Of a DNA stretch of 64,000 bases, positions 17,005 through 26,987 are shown piece by piece; the first letter of the stretch is position 1, and each line of letters begins with the position of its first letter. Origin of the DNA: Flavobacteriales bacterium (GTDB taxonomy: Bacteria; Bacteroidota; Bacteroidia; Flavobacteriales_F; PHOS-HE28); contig JADJXF010000017.1 of assembly GCA_016715995.1 (NCBI GenBank), positions 62,001 through 126,000 of the forward strand, in the 5' to 3' direction. The notes beneath the pieces are model-generated. The model saw only the letters and a program-made list of their open reading frames with translations, searched no databases and was not told where the DNA came from. Made by a program: the position numbers and the translations under genes.

Positions 17005-19474
17005 TTACGGCTGGATCACCATGCGCTCGGTGTACACCTGTTCTCCAGCGGTGATGTTCACCATGTACATGCCAGCGGCCAGTTCACCGTTCAATTCGAG
17101 CACCGTGTTGATGAAGCCGTCCCCGCTGTCACGGGACGAAGACGCCTGCACCGCGATCGTGCGCGCGATCACGCGCTTGCCGAAGGCATCCAGGATGTCC
17201 ACGCTCACCGTCTGCACGCCCTCAGCCACCGACTCCAGGCTCAGCATCAGCTGGTCGCCGCGGTTGGGGTTCGGGTACATGCGCAGGCTCGTTGAGCCCT
17301 CCTCAACCATGTTCTGGTTGCCGCCATTGACGGGCGGGCAGGAGATGGTCAGCAGCCACCGTGCCCCAAGGGGCAGCGCCATTGGGCGCGCACCAAGTCG
17401 CTCCGCCGTCGAAGCTCGCACGCACGTCCACATCGTAGGTCAAGCCGCAGACCAGGCCCGTGGTGTTCACGAAGTAGGTGCTGGCCGACTTCACCACCGT
17501 GTAGATCGGGGTGTTGTTGTCCGAGCGGAAGCGGAACATGTAGCGGTTCGCCTTCTGCAAGGTGCAGCCAGGCGCCACCCGGCGGCGCACCGCGCGGGCA
17601 TGCACCAGCACGTTGCTCCCGATCGTGCGCGTGCCGCCGCAGCTGAAGAAGGGGTCGCCCGGGATGTTGTTGAGCTGCGTGCGCGGGCATGCGGCGCCCG
17701 TGTTGTCCACCATCATACGGCAGGCAGGGCCCCAAGGCTCGAAGGCCGTGTCCACGATGCCCCGCACCTTCACGTTGTACACCACGTTCTGCTGCAGCTG
17801 GTTGCCGCTCCAGCTGTTGAGCTTGAAGTGGCACGCGCGTGTGGCGGTCGCCGGCAGGCCGTTGGGCGTGCTGTGGTACTGGGTCCGCTTGAAGCTGTAC
17901 CCACCGTTGGGATTGTACCACCACGCCTGGTAGCCGCTGATGGTCGGGGTGAGCGCGTACTCCGCGGTCACGTCCGGGTTGTCGTTGGCCACCATGTACT
18001 CGCTGCCGCAGGCGGTCCTCCAATCCAGCTTGCCGCAGCTGGCGAAGATCAAGCGGTCCGTGCCGATCGGCAGGCAGAAGCCCTCATCGCCATCGATCTG
18101 GCTGAACTGCCCGCTGGTGAAGCCGCCGTTGCCGAAGTTGTCATGGCTGTTGTCGATCAGGATCTGCGCGCTGTTGATCTGCAGCTTGTAGCCGCCGCCA
18201 ACGATGCCGTCAGAGCCGCCGTCCTCCACCACAAGGTAGTAGCAGCCGTTGTTGGGCGCGCAGGTAGCCTCCGAGCCGTCGCCGATCAGGACACCGCCGC
18301 CGCTGGCCACCAGGACATCGGTGATCTGCTCATAGATCTCGAAGGTCAGCGTGTGGGTGCCATCAGCCTGGTACACGAAGTCCAGGTCGGTGCATTCGCA
18401 GACATCGCCGACGTTGTTGTTATCCGCATCCTCCTGCCCGGGGTTGAACACCGATGGGCAGTTGTCGCAGAAGTCAGGCACGCCGTCGCTGTCAGCATCG
18501 TCGTTGTCATCGCCGCCGGGGCAGATGTCGCAGGGATCGCCCACGCCGTCACCATCGCCGTCAATCGCCGTGATCGAGAGCACTAGGGTGCCGGTAGGAC
18601 TGAAGCTCGCCATGCTGCCTGCGGCGATGTAATAGGTGGCGCCCTGGGTTGCGGTCCAGATCGCTGTGGACTTCATCGGTCCGCCCGGGCAAGTGGGGTC
18701 ATTGTCGCTGCAGCTCTCATAGACCAATCCACCGCAACCACCGCTGTACACGGCGACCTCAGTGTCAAAGCCGGTAGCCGGATGGCATGTGGTTGCCGTC
18801 ATGGGACCGCACACACCTGTGACCACCCACCACACGTTCTTATAGGGCCCACCGACCCCGCCGAAGTCATTGCACCCATACCCCGCGATGCCCGTCTCAT
18901 CGCCGTCCGTCGCATCAGCGGTGGCGATCATCGGGCTCGTATACGGTAGGCCGCTCACCACGATGGCATCCAGACACGAATCGTTGTCCGGTGCCATTGG
19001 GTCGAAGGACACGGTGAAGTCGCTGGCGGCATCACTGAACGAGTTCTTCCATTGTATCCAGACCTCCTCTCCACTGGTCATCAAATGCGTCAATGTGCTG
19101 TTCCAACCGGAGGGGTGGCAATCGGTGTCGCCGTCATTGCCATTGAACGCTATGCAGGTGCCACAGACTGAATGCAATGCCAGGTAGGTATCCACCAGGC
19201 TGCATGACTTCACCGTCACTTCACCATCTTCCGGCGCCACGAACCGGTACCATCTGGCTTTGGTTGCGAAGTCACCACAGTCGTTATCCGCTGTGCTTGC
19301 GTCGCTCATTAAGGCATAGGTGTAGCTGCCCTCGATGATCAGTTCGGCTGTGGCGCAGGTCAGACCACCCTGACAGAACACCGGGGCGGACTGTAAAAGC
19401 AACAGAATCGCGATTGCCGTGCAGGGCCATGCGCCCAACCTTCGTTGTTTGTTCAAGCGGTCATGAAATTCCAT
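17005..19474 (-). pseudogene. Secreted T9SS protein with thrombospondin type 3 repeats, frame broken near 17357
   Basis: The signal peptide (MEFHDRLNKQRRLGAWPC, then AILLLLQSAPVFCQG) precedes a pre-peptidase-like beta domain, then TSP3 calcium-binding repeats at about residues 305-360 (DGDGVGDPCDICPGG, DSDGVPDFCDNCPS). A cysteine-containing module from about 362 is shared with the gene at 20050. The first frame ends at 17303. The sorting domain (LRMYPNPNRGDQLML to VYTERMVIQP) is in a different frame ending at 17005. Comparison with the paralogue shows two bases missing near 17355-17360, where GTGTGCCTG has become GTGGCTG. The sorting domain also carries a 24-base in-frame insertion at 17123-17146. 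If the break is real the product lacks its export signal; if it is an assembly error it is an intact protein of about 820 residues. Confidence 0.75.
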
Positions 19475-19997
19475 CGCTCATCGGTTTAGGGTTGGAGGGA
19501 GTCATTGCAAAGGGAATCGCGGGAATCGAGCCCCTGACCGGGACATGTTCCGAAGGCGCTTCATAGAAAATGTCGATTACGGTACGGGGACTGTGCGCCG
19601 ATGGATTGCGAATCATGTCGCCGAGCCACCATGTGCGCGATCGGCGATGCGGATAGCGAATGAACGAGCCCCCAAGAGAAGGATCCATTTGAGAGATCCT
19701 CTGAAGAGCACACAAGACAAGAGATGTCCAAGTGAATGGCATCTGCACCGACCCATGGGAGGTGGCAGGTATGCAGCACCTCGGCCTCAGGCCGCAAGCC
19801 AGCAATGACTCCAGATTATACAGGCCGGACATCCTCATTCGATGAACGGCCTGTCGGCTCCGTCTAACCCCGGATTCCATGCGCAGGAACCCTCTGCTTC
19901 ACATCGTAACCGGCAGGCAAAGCAAATGTGAGCATATCACGCGGTATCGCAAGAATCGGTTGATAACTCGTATCGCTAGCCGATAGTCCCTCAAGCA
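19475..19997. other. Non-coding gap between two T9SS genes
   Basis: About 520 bases carry no frame that I believe is coding; the open stretches have no recognisable domain, signal or coding bias. The sequence is less GC-rich in parts than its neighbours. On the minus strand, CCCTTTG about 40 bases before the ATG at 19474 may be part of the promoter. No tRNA, repeat or mobile-element remnant was recognised. Confidence 0.5.
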
Positions 19998-20027
19998 GCG
20001 GCCCCCACCGTTTCCGGTGGGGGCCGC
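19998..20027 (-). terminator. Terminator hairpin of the T9SS gene 20050-24093
   Basis: GCGGCCCCCACCG and CGGTGGGGGCCGC form a perfect 13-bp stem around TTTC, 22 bases after the stop codon. There is no clear U-tract. The left flank matches that of the hairpin at 16949-16980. Confidence 0.7.
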
Positions 20028-20049
20028 GATCAGAGGTCGTCCCGTTGCC

Positions 20050-23000
20050 CTACGGCTGGATCACCATGCGCTCGGTGTACACCTGTTCTCCAGCAGTGAT
20101 GTTCACCATGTACATGCCAGCGGCCAGTTCACCGTTCAATTCGAGCACCGTGTTGATGAAGCCGTCCTGCACCGCGATCGTGCGCGCGATCACGCGCTTG
20201 CCGAAGGCATCCAGGATGTCCACGCTCACCGTCTGCACGCCCTCAGCCACCGACTCCAGGCTCAGCATCAGCTGGTCGCCACGGTTCGGGTTCGGGTACA
20301 TGCGCAGGTCCGTTGTGCCCTCCTGAGCCATGTTCTGGTTGCCGCCGATCTCGGGCGGGGGCGGGCAGGAGATGGTCAGCAGGCACACATCGCCCCATGG
20401 GGTTGCGCCGTTGGGCGCGCACCAGTTGGTGCCGCCGTCGAAGCTCGCCCGCACGTCCACATCGTAGGTCGCGCCGCAGATGAGGCCCGAGGTGTTCACG
20501 AAGTAGGTGTTGGCCACCTTCACCACCGTCAAGAGCGGGTTGTTGTTGTCGGTGCGGAAGCGGAACATGTAGCGCTTCGCGTTCTCCAAGGTGCAGCCGG
20601 GAGCCATCCGGCGACGCACCGGGAGCGCATGCACCAGCACGTTGTTCCCAACCGTCCGCGTTTGACCGCAGCTGAGGTAGGGGTCGCCCGGGATGTTGTT
20701 GAGCTTCGTGCGCGGGCAATCCGCTGCGGTGTTGTCCACCATCATACGGCACGCTGGGCCCCAGGCGGCGGTAGCGAAATTGTTGTTCACGATCCCGCGC
20801 ACCTTCGCGTTGTACACCACGTTCTGCTGCAACTGGTTGCCGCCCCAGCTGTTGAGCTTGAAGTGGCAGGCACGTGTCATGCTCGGCGCAAGGCCGTTGG
20901 GGGTGCTGTGGTACTGGGTCCGCTTGAAGCTGTACCCGCCGTTGGGGTTGTACCACCACATCTGGTAGCCGCTGGTGCCGTTGGTGACGCCGTACTCATC
21001 GCTCACGTCCTGGTTGGCATTGGCCACCATGTACTCGCTGCCGCAGGCGGTCCTCCAGTCGAGCTTGCCGCAGTTGGCGAAGATCAAGCGGTCCGTGCCA
21101 ATCGGCAGGCAGAAGCCCTCGTCGCCAGCGATCTGGCTGAACTGCCCGCTGGTGAAGCCACCGTTGCCATACGCGTCATGGCTGTTGTCGATCAGGATCT
21201 GCGCGCTGTTGATCTGCAGCTTGTAGCCCCCGGCCACGATACCGTCACTGCCGCCGTCCTCCACCACCAGGTAGTAGCAGCCATTGTTGGGCGCGCAGGT
21301 GGCCTCCGAGCCATCGCCGACCAGGTTGCCGCCGCCGCTTGACACCAATGCATTGGTGCCTTGCTGGTAGATCGCGAAGGTCAGCGTGTGCGTGCCATCG
21401 GCCTGGTACACGAAGTCCAGGTCCACGTCGCAGGGAACACCGGCGCAGCCGCATGCAGGGCCGGCGCCGATCACGTCGAGCACCGTATCGCCATCACCGT
21501 CGTCGCAGGGGTCGCCTGGCTCAGCATCGGCCAGGTTGGGGCATAGGTCACAAGCATCGCCTACGCCGTCGCTATCGCCATCCTCCTGGCCTGCGTTGGC
21601 GTCATCCGGGCAGTTGTCGTCGCCATCGCACACGTAATCCTCGTCGGCATCGTCGGCCAGCGCACCATCGAGCAAGCCCAAGGTCACCACGCTGCGGCGG
21701 GCATTGGTGGTGGTGTTCGCGCCGCCGGGCCACATGCCATCTGCGTCGGTGATCGCCGAGACCACGTTGTTCTGCGCATCACGCAACTCGATCCGCCGCA
21801 CGCCATTGGGGTTGTTCGCGCCGATAGGAATCACCAAGGCATAATCACCCACAACGCTCGGGGAGATCTGGGCGAGGATGCTGCGCACCGCTGCGGGATG
21901 CCCTAAGAGGTTGTCGGTCGGCGAGATGGAGGTCGTCGCCGTGGCTTGGCGCACCTGCCAGGAGCTCATAGGGTCGCCAGTGCCGGCGGTATTGTCGTAG
22001 GAGAGCACGTAGCTGCCGCCCACGCACAGCGGCGTGCGGCCCGTGAGGTAGGCGCCATCATCCGCAGTGCTCACCGTGCGCGCGGTGCTCGGAAGGTCGA
22101 GGGCCAGGAAGGTCTTGCTGCCGGTGAAAGTCGGTGCGCCTGCCGGGAAGGAATCGGCCTGGCGCGCATGCTTCACCTTCACCTGCAATGTCTTGCCGGC
22201 CTCGAAACGCCCGTTGGCGGTGGGCTCCAGGTAAAGCCACACAGGGCCGCTGCTGCCGCTGCCATCGGTGGAGAAAGCGTTGTTGAACGTTGACGTGGCG
22301 AAGTCCGTCCCGTTCCACCATGTGCCCGCGCCCATGGTGGTGGTCGACGCGCCCAAGGTGTCCATGCCCAGCAGGAGCTTGTAGGACTCGTTGGGCAGGA
22401 GGTCGTCGAACTGCAGGCAGACGGCAATGGCAGTGCGGGTGTTGTTGGCCGAGCCCGAAGACCGCGAGCCAATGAAGCGCGGCACCACGAGCTCGGTCAT
22501 GGTGGGCGGGCTGGTGATGATGATGCCCGGGCTGATTGAGCTATTAAGCGAGCCGGTAGCCTGCAGCAAGTAGGTATCGGCTTGGTCGAAGCTGATGCCG
22601 GTGAAAGTCGCCACGCCACTCACGGCGTTCTGGGTGAGCGTGCCGAGCATGTTGCCCGAGCCGCTGAAGACACTGATGGTGATCGGCCCGGTGAACTCGG
22701 TGGCCACCGAGAAGTCTGTTGCCCGCAGGGCCGCCACCTCGATGGCCCCGACCGGCAGGTTCACCACGCCGCCCACAGGGGTGCTGGTGAAGGAGAAGTC
22801 CGCCGCCGCGCCCAACACATCAAAGGGGTCGCTCGTGGCCGTGGTGAGCACATCGCCGCTGGTGCGCTGCACGTCAACCACCACTCCGAAGTCGGGAATG
22901 TCGTAGGTGATGCCGGTGAGCAACACGCTGCTGGTGCCCGCCAGGATGGTACCCGTGAGCGTGCCGCCCAAGGTGCCGCCACCGGTGTTGAGCACCACCT

Positions 23001-24093
23001 GCACATCGGTGTCCGCGGCCACGTTCTGCGGGTTGTTCGAGCCGTCCTGGGCCTCCACCATGAGGGTGAACGCTGTGTTCTCGATCACGTTGTTGCCGCC
23101 GTTGATGAAGGTGATGACGAGTTGTGTGGGCGGATCCGGAGCGATGCCCGTGCCGCTCACTGCCACGTCCTGACTGGTTGCTCCTATGCTCGAGCAAACC
23201 ACATTATCCGAATATCCAACAGCGGCCAACGGAGTGAAGCGAACATCAATCGTGGTTGTTGAGACATCGCCACTACCAAGGTTGATGGGAGTCGTCCCGA
23301 ACGGATTCACGCCCGTTCGTACCTCGAACCCTAATGGAGGCGTGATCAAGAGGTCATTCGTAAGCCCATCACCTCGCACCGTGAAAGCCGAACTCAAACT
23401 GCTATTGCCAACGAGGATATTGCCGAAGGCACCGTTAAAGCCTGTCTGGTCGACCGTAATGGACGGCGTGATTGCACCATAAAGGGACACATCGTCCAAG
23501 CGGAACGTTCCGGTTGCTGCTGCTGGTGGTGTGGCTGCACCATCGGCGCGCTGAGTACCGAAGGGGTAGAATCTGAATGTCACTTTGCCCCCTAGGCCGG
23601 TGGTTATTGTGGACGGGAAGGTCCAGGTCAGCACCGTTCCAGAAGTCGGGGTGATGCTCGTGGCCATATCCACTCGCGTGCTGTTAAAATTCGCGGCGAG
23701 CGGATCAGTGCTATACGAAACGATAAGCGAGTTCGGAGCTGTAGCGCTGGCCTGCCTGAAGAATGACAGAGACGTGAGGCTGAGCGCATGGCTGCCATCC
23801 GCCGTGATGCTGAACTCGATATAGCTGATGTCGCTCGTTGCAACTGTGTTGTTCAGGTTATTGCTGTTAAGCACATTCCCAGCATTAGTACAATTGACTG
23901 TACTTCTCGAGAACGCCGCAACGGTCGCACCAGATAGTGGGATTGCGACATTTCCGGGAGTCGGACACGCCGAGGCGCCAGTGAACATCTGTGTGAATAG
24001 CTGCGCGCCTGACTGGTGAGGCACTAAAACCAGAAATAATGCTGCCAGTGCCGCATTCCGCCGCACGACATTGATTAAAGTTGAGCTGGTCAT
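20050..24093 (-). CDS. Large secreted T9SS protein with TSP3 repeats
   Basis: The 1347-residue protein has a signal peptide (LAALFLVLVPHQSGAQ). The N-terminal half holds a lamin-tail/endonuclease-associated-like beta region, a choice-of-anchor-like block (ITVDQTGFNGAFGNILVG, then DVRFTPLAAVGYSD) and an invasin-like Ig region (LVITFINGGNNVIENTAF). TSP3 repeats at about 812-885 (DGDDNCPDDANAGQEDGD, GDACDLCPNLADAEPGD) are probably calcium-binding. The module at about 888-1265 has many conserved cysteines and aromatic motifs (GYQMWWYNPNGGYSFKRTQY) and is shared with the gene at 17005. A type A sorting domain ends the protein. The gene appears monocistronic with its own terminator. The role is unknown; export and surface display are inferred. 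Confidence 0.87.
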   Translation of the reverse strand: MTSSTLINVVRRNAALAALFLVLVPHQSGAQLFTQMFTGASACPTPGNVAIPLSGATVAAFSRSTVNCTNAGNVLNSNNLNNTVATSDISYIEFSITADGSHALSLTSLSFFRQASATAPNSLIVSYSTDPLAANFNSTRVDMATSITPTSGTVLTWTFPSTITTGLGGKVTFRFYPFGTQRADGAATPPAAATGTFRLDDVSLYGAITPSITVDQTGFNGAFGNILVGNSSLSSAFTVRGDGLTNDLLITPPLGFEVRTGVNPFGTTPINLGSGDVSTTTIDVRFTPLAAVGYSDNVVCSSIGATSQDVAVSGTGIAPDPPTQLVITFINGGNNVIENTAFTLMVEAQDGSNNPQNVAADTDVQVVLNTGGGTLGGTLTGTILAGTSSVLLTGITYDIPDFGVVVDVQRTSGDVLTTATSDPFDVLGAAADFSFTSTPVGGVVNLPVGAIEVAALRATDFSVATEFTGPITISVFSGSGNMLGTLTQNAVSGVATFTGISFDQADTYLLQATGSLNSSISPGIIITSPPTMTELVVPRFIGSRSSGSANNTRTAIAVCLQFDDLLPNESYKLLLGMDTLGASTTTMGAGTWWNGTDFATSTFNNAFSTDGSGSSGPVWLYLEPTANGRFEAGKTLQVKVKHARQADSFPAGAPTFTGSKTFLALDLPSTARTVSTADDGAYLTGRTPLCVGGSYVLSYDNTAGTGDPMSSWQVRQATATTSISPTDNLLGHPAAVRSILAQISPSVVGDYALVIPIGANNPNGVRRIELRDAQNNVVSAITDADGMWPGGANTTTNARRSVVTLGLLDGALADDADEDYVCDGDDNCPDDANAGQEDGDSDGVGDACDLCPNLADAEPGDPCDDGDGDTVLDVIGAGPACGCAGVPCDVDLDFVYQADGTHTLTFAIYQQGTNALVSSGGGNLVGDGSEATCAPNNGCYYLVVEDGGSDGIVAGGYKLQINSAQILIDNSHDAYGNGGFTSGQFSQIAGDEGFCLPIGTDRLIFANCGKLDWRTACGSEYMVANANQDVSDEYGVTNGTSGYQMWWYNPNGGYSFKRTQYHSTPNGLAPSMTRACHFKLNSWGGNQLQQNVVYNAKVRGIVNNNFATAAWGPACRMMVDNTAADCPRTKLNNIPGDPYLSCGQTRTVGNNVLVHALPVRRRMAPGCTLENAKRYMFRFRTDNNNPLLTVVKVANTYFVNTSGLICGATYDVDVRASFDGGTNWCAPNGATPWGDVCLLTISCPPPPEIGGNQNMAQEGTTDLRMYPNPNRGDQLMLSLESVAEGVQTVSVDILDAFGKRVIARTIAVQDGFINTVLELNGELAAGMYMVNITAGEQVYTERMVIQP

Positions 24094-24226
24094 TTGAGTT
24101 GGGTTGGGGTTGTTGGCAAAGCAAAGCAGGGCACGTTGCCCGCATGTGAAGGGGGATCGAAGTTGCGTCGATCTGCCCGAAAACGGGCGGCCAAGGGCCG
24201 ATTCTGTTGAAAACTCGCGGTCGCGG

Positions 24227-26737
24227 CTATTCGCGCACCAAGCGCAAGGCCCAGCGGCCCTGGTCGGCGGTCACCGTGACCACGTAGTGGCCAGCGGGCA
24301 AGCCGCCCAGCGGAAGCTCCACGCGGCTGTCGTCGTCATCCTTGCGGAAGCGGGCCACGATGCGGCCGGTGCCGTCGGCCACAGCCACCTCGGCGGGGCC
24401 TTCCGGCAATCCGGCGATGAAGGCGGCTTCACGCGCCGGGTTCGGATAAAGGACCGGCGCACCAGCGCCGCCGATGAAGCGCACCGGAACGGCGTCGCTC
24501 TCGGTCGAGCGGCCATCGAGATCGGTTTGCCGCAGCTTGTAGTACGAGAGGCCGGGCAGCGGATCCGGGTCGATGGTGCTGTAGGTCAATGGCACCACGC
24601 TTGTGCCGGCGCCGTTCACACGCTCCAACTCGCTGTAGGTGATGCCATCCTGGCTGCGCAGCACGGTGAAGTAGGCATTGGCGCGCTCCGTGGCGGTGAT
24701 CCATTCCAGGCTCACCTGCTCCCCTACCGGCTGCGCATCGAATTGCAGCAGCTCGATGGGCAATGGGGACGCGATGTTCGACAAGGTGAACGGCCCGAAG
24801 GCGGAGACCACATCGGCGACCGCCCAATAGGCCGCGGCCGAACCCGTCAGCTGGGTTTCCCAAAGCTGGGAAGGCAGATTCCAGCGCTGTGCCCGCAAGG
24901 AGACCGGGTTGTCGTACGGAGCGATGGGCAGTTCGCTCGGCGCATAGGTGAAGGTGAGCTCAGCCGTCGGGGTTCCGGTCACATCCACCTGCCAGAAGCG
25001 GTCCACGGTGGCATCGCGGTTATCTGGGAACAGCAGGCCCAGGTAGCTGCCCAAGGTGGTGACCAAGGTGGGCGTTGTGGGCCAGGGCAGGTTATCCGGC
25101 GGTGTGCCGTAGGTCGCCATCGTCACGTTGCCGGCGTTGCCTGATGTGAGGTTGAAGGTGAAGGGGATGTAGTCCGTGGGCGTTCCGAACGGCACCAGGT
25201 GCGCCCCGGTGGTGCTACCGATGTCCCAGCGCACGCGGCTGGTATTGTCGGTGCGCTCGCTACGGATGTGCTTGTTCGGGCCGAAGGCCACCCCGCTTTG
25301 GACCAGGAGCGCAGCGGTGCTCGGGTTGAGCAGGGTAAGCTGCCGACCATTCAGGTCGATGATGGCACCCGTACCGTTCATCTGCAGTTCAACAGCCACC
25401 TGCACATTGCTGCCAAGCGTCACCAGCGGTTGAAGCGAGCTCTTCGCGATGCGCCAATTGTTGAGCTGCTCGCCACCCGTGGTGGTGATGGTCTGTGGCC
25501 CGGCCGTGCCGTTGAAGAGCACCAAGCCGCCGCCTTCGTTGAATCCGGATTGGTTGTAATTGGTCCAGTTGCCGCCCACCGTGACCTGGAAATTGGATAC
25601 TGAGACATCAAGCACCGCGGCGCCTGAGACATTATCGATCACAAGGTTGCCCTTCACATTGGTTGAACCGAACAGCGTTTTGCTCCCGAAGCCCGTGATG
25701 CGCAGGTGGCCGTAGCCACCGCTCACGCCCCGCACATCCTGTCCGCCAAGCCCGGAGTAGATGAACTGGCTTGTCGTGTTCATCGGGTAGGTGTTGTTCG
25801 TCACCGAGTAGTTCGCCCATGCATTCGGGGTCCCGGTCACCTCCATGGTTCCACCGGCGTTGAGGGTCAGCATATGCGTGGCCGTGCCAGACGCAGAGGC
25901 ATTCAAGCTCGTAGCACGCACATAGCCGCCGCTATTGATGGTAACCCTGCACGGTTGCCCTCCGGCCATGACATTATTCGTGGTCAAGTAGAGGGTTCCT
26001 TGAACGAGCAGGGTGCCGTTGACGGTGATGGTCCCACCAAGATTCTTCGAGTCCGCTCCAATATCACCATCGATGGCCACGCTACCGCTCACCACGGCTA
26101 TTGTTCCCGTTGGTGCGATCGTCACGTTGAATGTGGAGCCGCCGCCGACCGGGACCAGATCCCCATAGTTCATCAACGCGGTATTCGCGAATCGCAACGT
26201 TACCAGCATGGAGACCGTCAAATTCGACACGGCCATTGGAAGCCCTGAAATGATGTGCGTGTTCCGCCGCTTGTTCAGTCGAGCGGCATTGAAGGTGCCC
26301 GTTCCACTGATCGTGACGTTTCCGCCTTCGATGCTGAAGCTGATGCCATCATAGGTGCCACCGTTGCCGATGTTCCCGTTGCAGACGATATCCGTCCCAT
26401 GCACGAAAACATAGGATAGGTTATTCGCACCGAGGTTGTTGTTGTAAAGCCTGCCCGTGGGCTCCACAACCAGATTGTTGCAGTAATACATCAAGTTGAA
26501 GACCGCGGTGACCGTTGTGCCCGCACGGATGTAGACATTGTTGTTCGCGTTGGGAGGAAGGGCCGCCGCAGGTGAAGTGGCCCAGCTGCTGCCGTCGTAC
26601 ACGCGCCAGGTCCCTGCCGTGTTCCAGAAACCGGTGACCCAGGAGCCGTAATCGCCGACGGATTGGCCATTCACCGATGACCAGCCGGACAGCACCAGTG
26701 CTGTGGCCACGACCACGCTCTTCATACCGGCTTTCAT
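24227..26737 (-). CDS. Secreted protein with T9SS type A sorting domain and beta-rich repeats
   Basis: The start is uncertain. ATG 26737 and 26725 give a clean signal peptide (MKSVVVATALVLSGWSSVNGQ); ATG 26764 adds a short basic stretch; the frame is open to 26860. The body (G-D-Y-G-S-W near the N-terminus, then VYIRAGTTVTAVF, GNVTISGTGTFN, INSGGYVRATSLN) resembles the parallel-beta G8/PL-like repeats of Bacteroidota surface proteins. A later region (PLPIELLQFDAQ, SYYKLRQTDLDG) precedes the sorting domain APVLYPNPAREAAFI to WALRLVRE. It follows the same design as the protein at 8396 and is probably surface-exposed. No enzyme motif was recognised. Confidence 0.82.
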   Translation of the reverse strand: MKAGMKSVVVATALVLSGWSSVNGQSVGDYGSWVTGFWNTAGTWRVYDGSSWATSPAAALPPNANNNVYIRAGTTVTAVFNLMYYCNNLVVEPTGRLYNNNLGANNLSYVFVHGTDIVCNGNIGNGGTYDGISFSIEGGNVTISGTGTFNAARLNKRRNTHIISGLPMAVSNLTVSMLVTLRFANTALMNYGDLVPVGGGSTFNVTIAPTGTIAVVSGSVAIDGDIGADSKNLGGTITVNGTLLVQGTLYLTTNNVMAGGQPCRVTINSGGYVRATSLNASASGTATHMLTLNAGGTMEVTGTPNAWANYSVTNNTYPMNTTSQFIYSGLGGQDVRGVSGGYGHLRITGFGSKTLFGSTNVKGNLVIDNVSGAAVLDVSVSNFQVTVGGNWTNYNQSGFNEGGGLVLFNGTAGPQTITTTGGEQLNNWRIAKSSLQPLVTLGSNVQVAVELQMNGTGAIIDLNGRQLTLLNPSTAALLVQSGVAFGPNKHIRSERTDNTSRVRWDIGSTTGAHLVPFGTPTDYIPFTFNLTSGNAGNVTMATYGTPPDNLPWPTTPTLVTTLGSYLGLLFPDNRDATVDRFWQVDVTGTPTAELTFTYAPSELPIAPYDNPVSLRAQRWNLPSQLWETQLTGSAAAYWAVADVVSAFGPFTLSNIASPLPIELLQFDAQPVGEQVSLEWITATERANAYFTVLRSQDGITYSELERVNGAGTSVVPLTYSTIDPDPLPGLSYYKLRQTDLDGRSTESDAVPVRFIGGAGAPVLYPNPAREAAFIAGLPEGPAEVAVADGTGRIVARFRKDDDDSRVELPLGGLPAGHYVVTVTADQGRWALRLVRE

Positions 26738-26816
26738 CAGGCAGCGAAGGGAAGACGGACTCATTAGCGCTGCGTTGCCAGTTGATGAATATTGCCGCTC
26801 AAGGTCGGCACGCTGG

Positions 26817-26824
26817 CAAAAGTA
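26817..26824 (-). promoter_or_regulatory. TAnnTTTG box upstream of the T9SS gene 24227-26737
   Basis: On the minus strand the sequence reads TACTTTTG, about 52 bases before ATG 26764 and 79 before ATG 26737. It argues against the longest reading frame start at 26860, which would lie upstream of the transcript start. Confidence 0.4.
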
Positions 26825-26935
26825 GGCCATATGGTTACCCAAGCGCCAGCCCATATCCACGATATCAACAAGAAACCAACGGCCGGGCGATGAGGCGGTT
26901 AAGGAGTTTCACTTGGGTGCCTTCCGAAAAACCGT

Positions 26936-26956
26936 TGGGAGGTTAAAATCCTCCCA
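26936..26956 (-). terminator. Terminator of the M16 peptidase operon
   Basis: TGGGAGG and CCTCCCA form a 7-bp stem with an A/T loop. Read on the minus strand the stem is followed by ACGGTTTTTCGG, so a short U-tract is present. It lies 31 bases after the stop of the M16 gene. Confidence 0.7.
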
Positions 26957-26987
26957 GTGATCAGCTTGCCGCTCAAGCCAACACGAA

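Noticed and set aside
18380..18570. Possible tandem DNA repeat in the TSP3 coding regions
   Set aside because: The periodicity is explained by the Asp-rich calcium-binding protein repeats and does not form a DNA repeat array or CRISPR.
16802..18586. Long plus-strand open frame of 594 codons opposite the T9SS gene
   Set aside because: It is the antisense shadow of a GC-rich gene; the minus-strand frame has a signal peptide, TSP3 repeats and a paralogue. The same holds for the frame at 20017-21342.
19461..19880. Minus-strand open frame of 139 codons in the gap between the T9SS genes
   Set aside because: It overlaps the signal peptide region of the next gene in another frame and has no recognisable domain or coding bias, so the gap is treated as non-coding.
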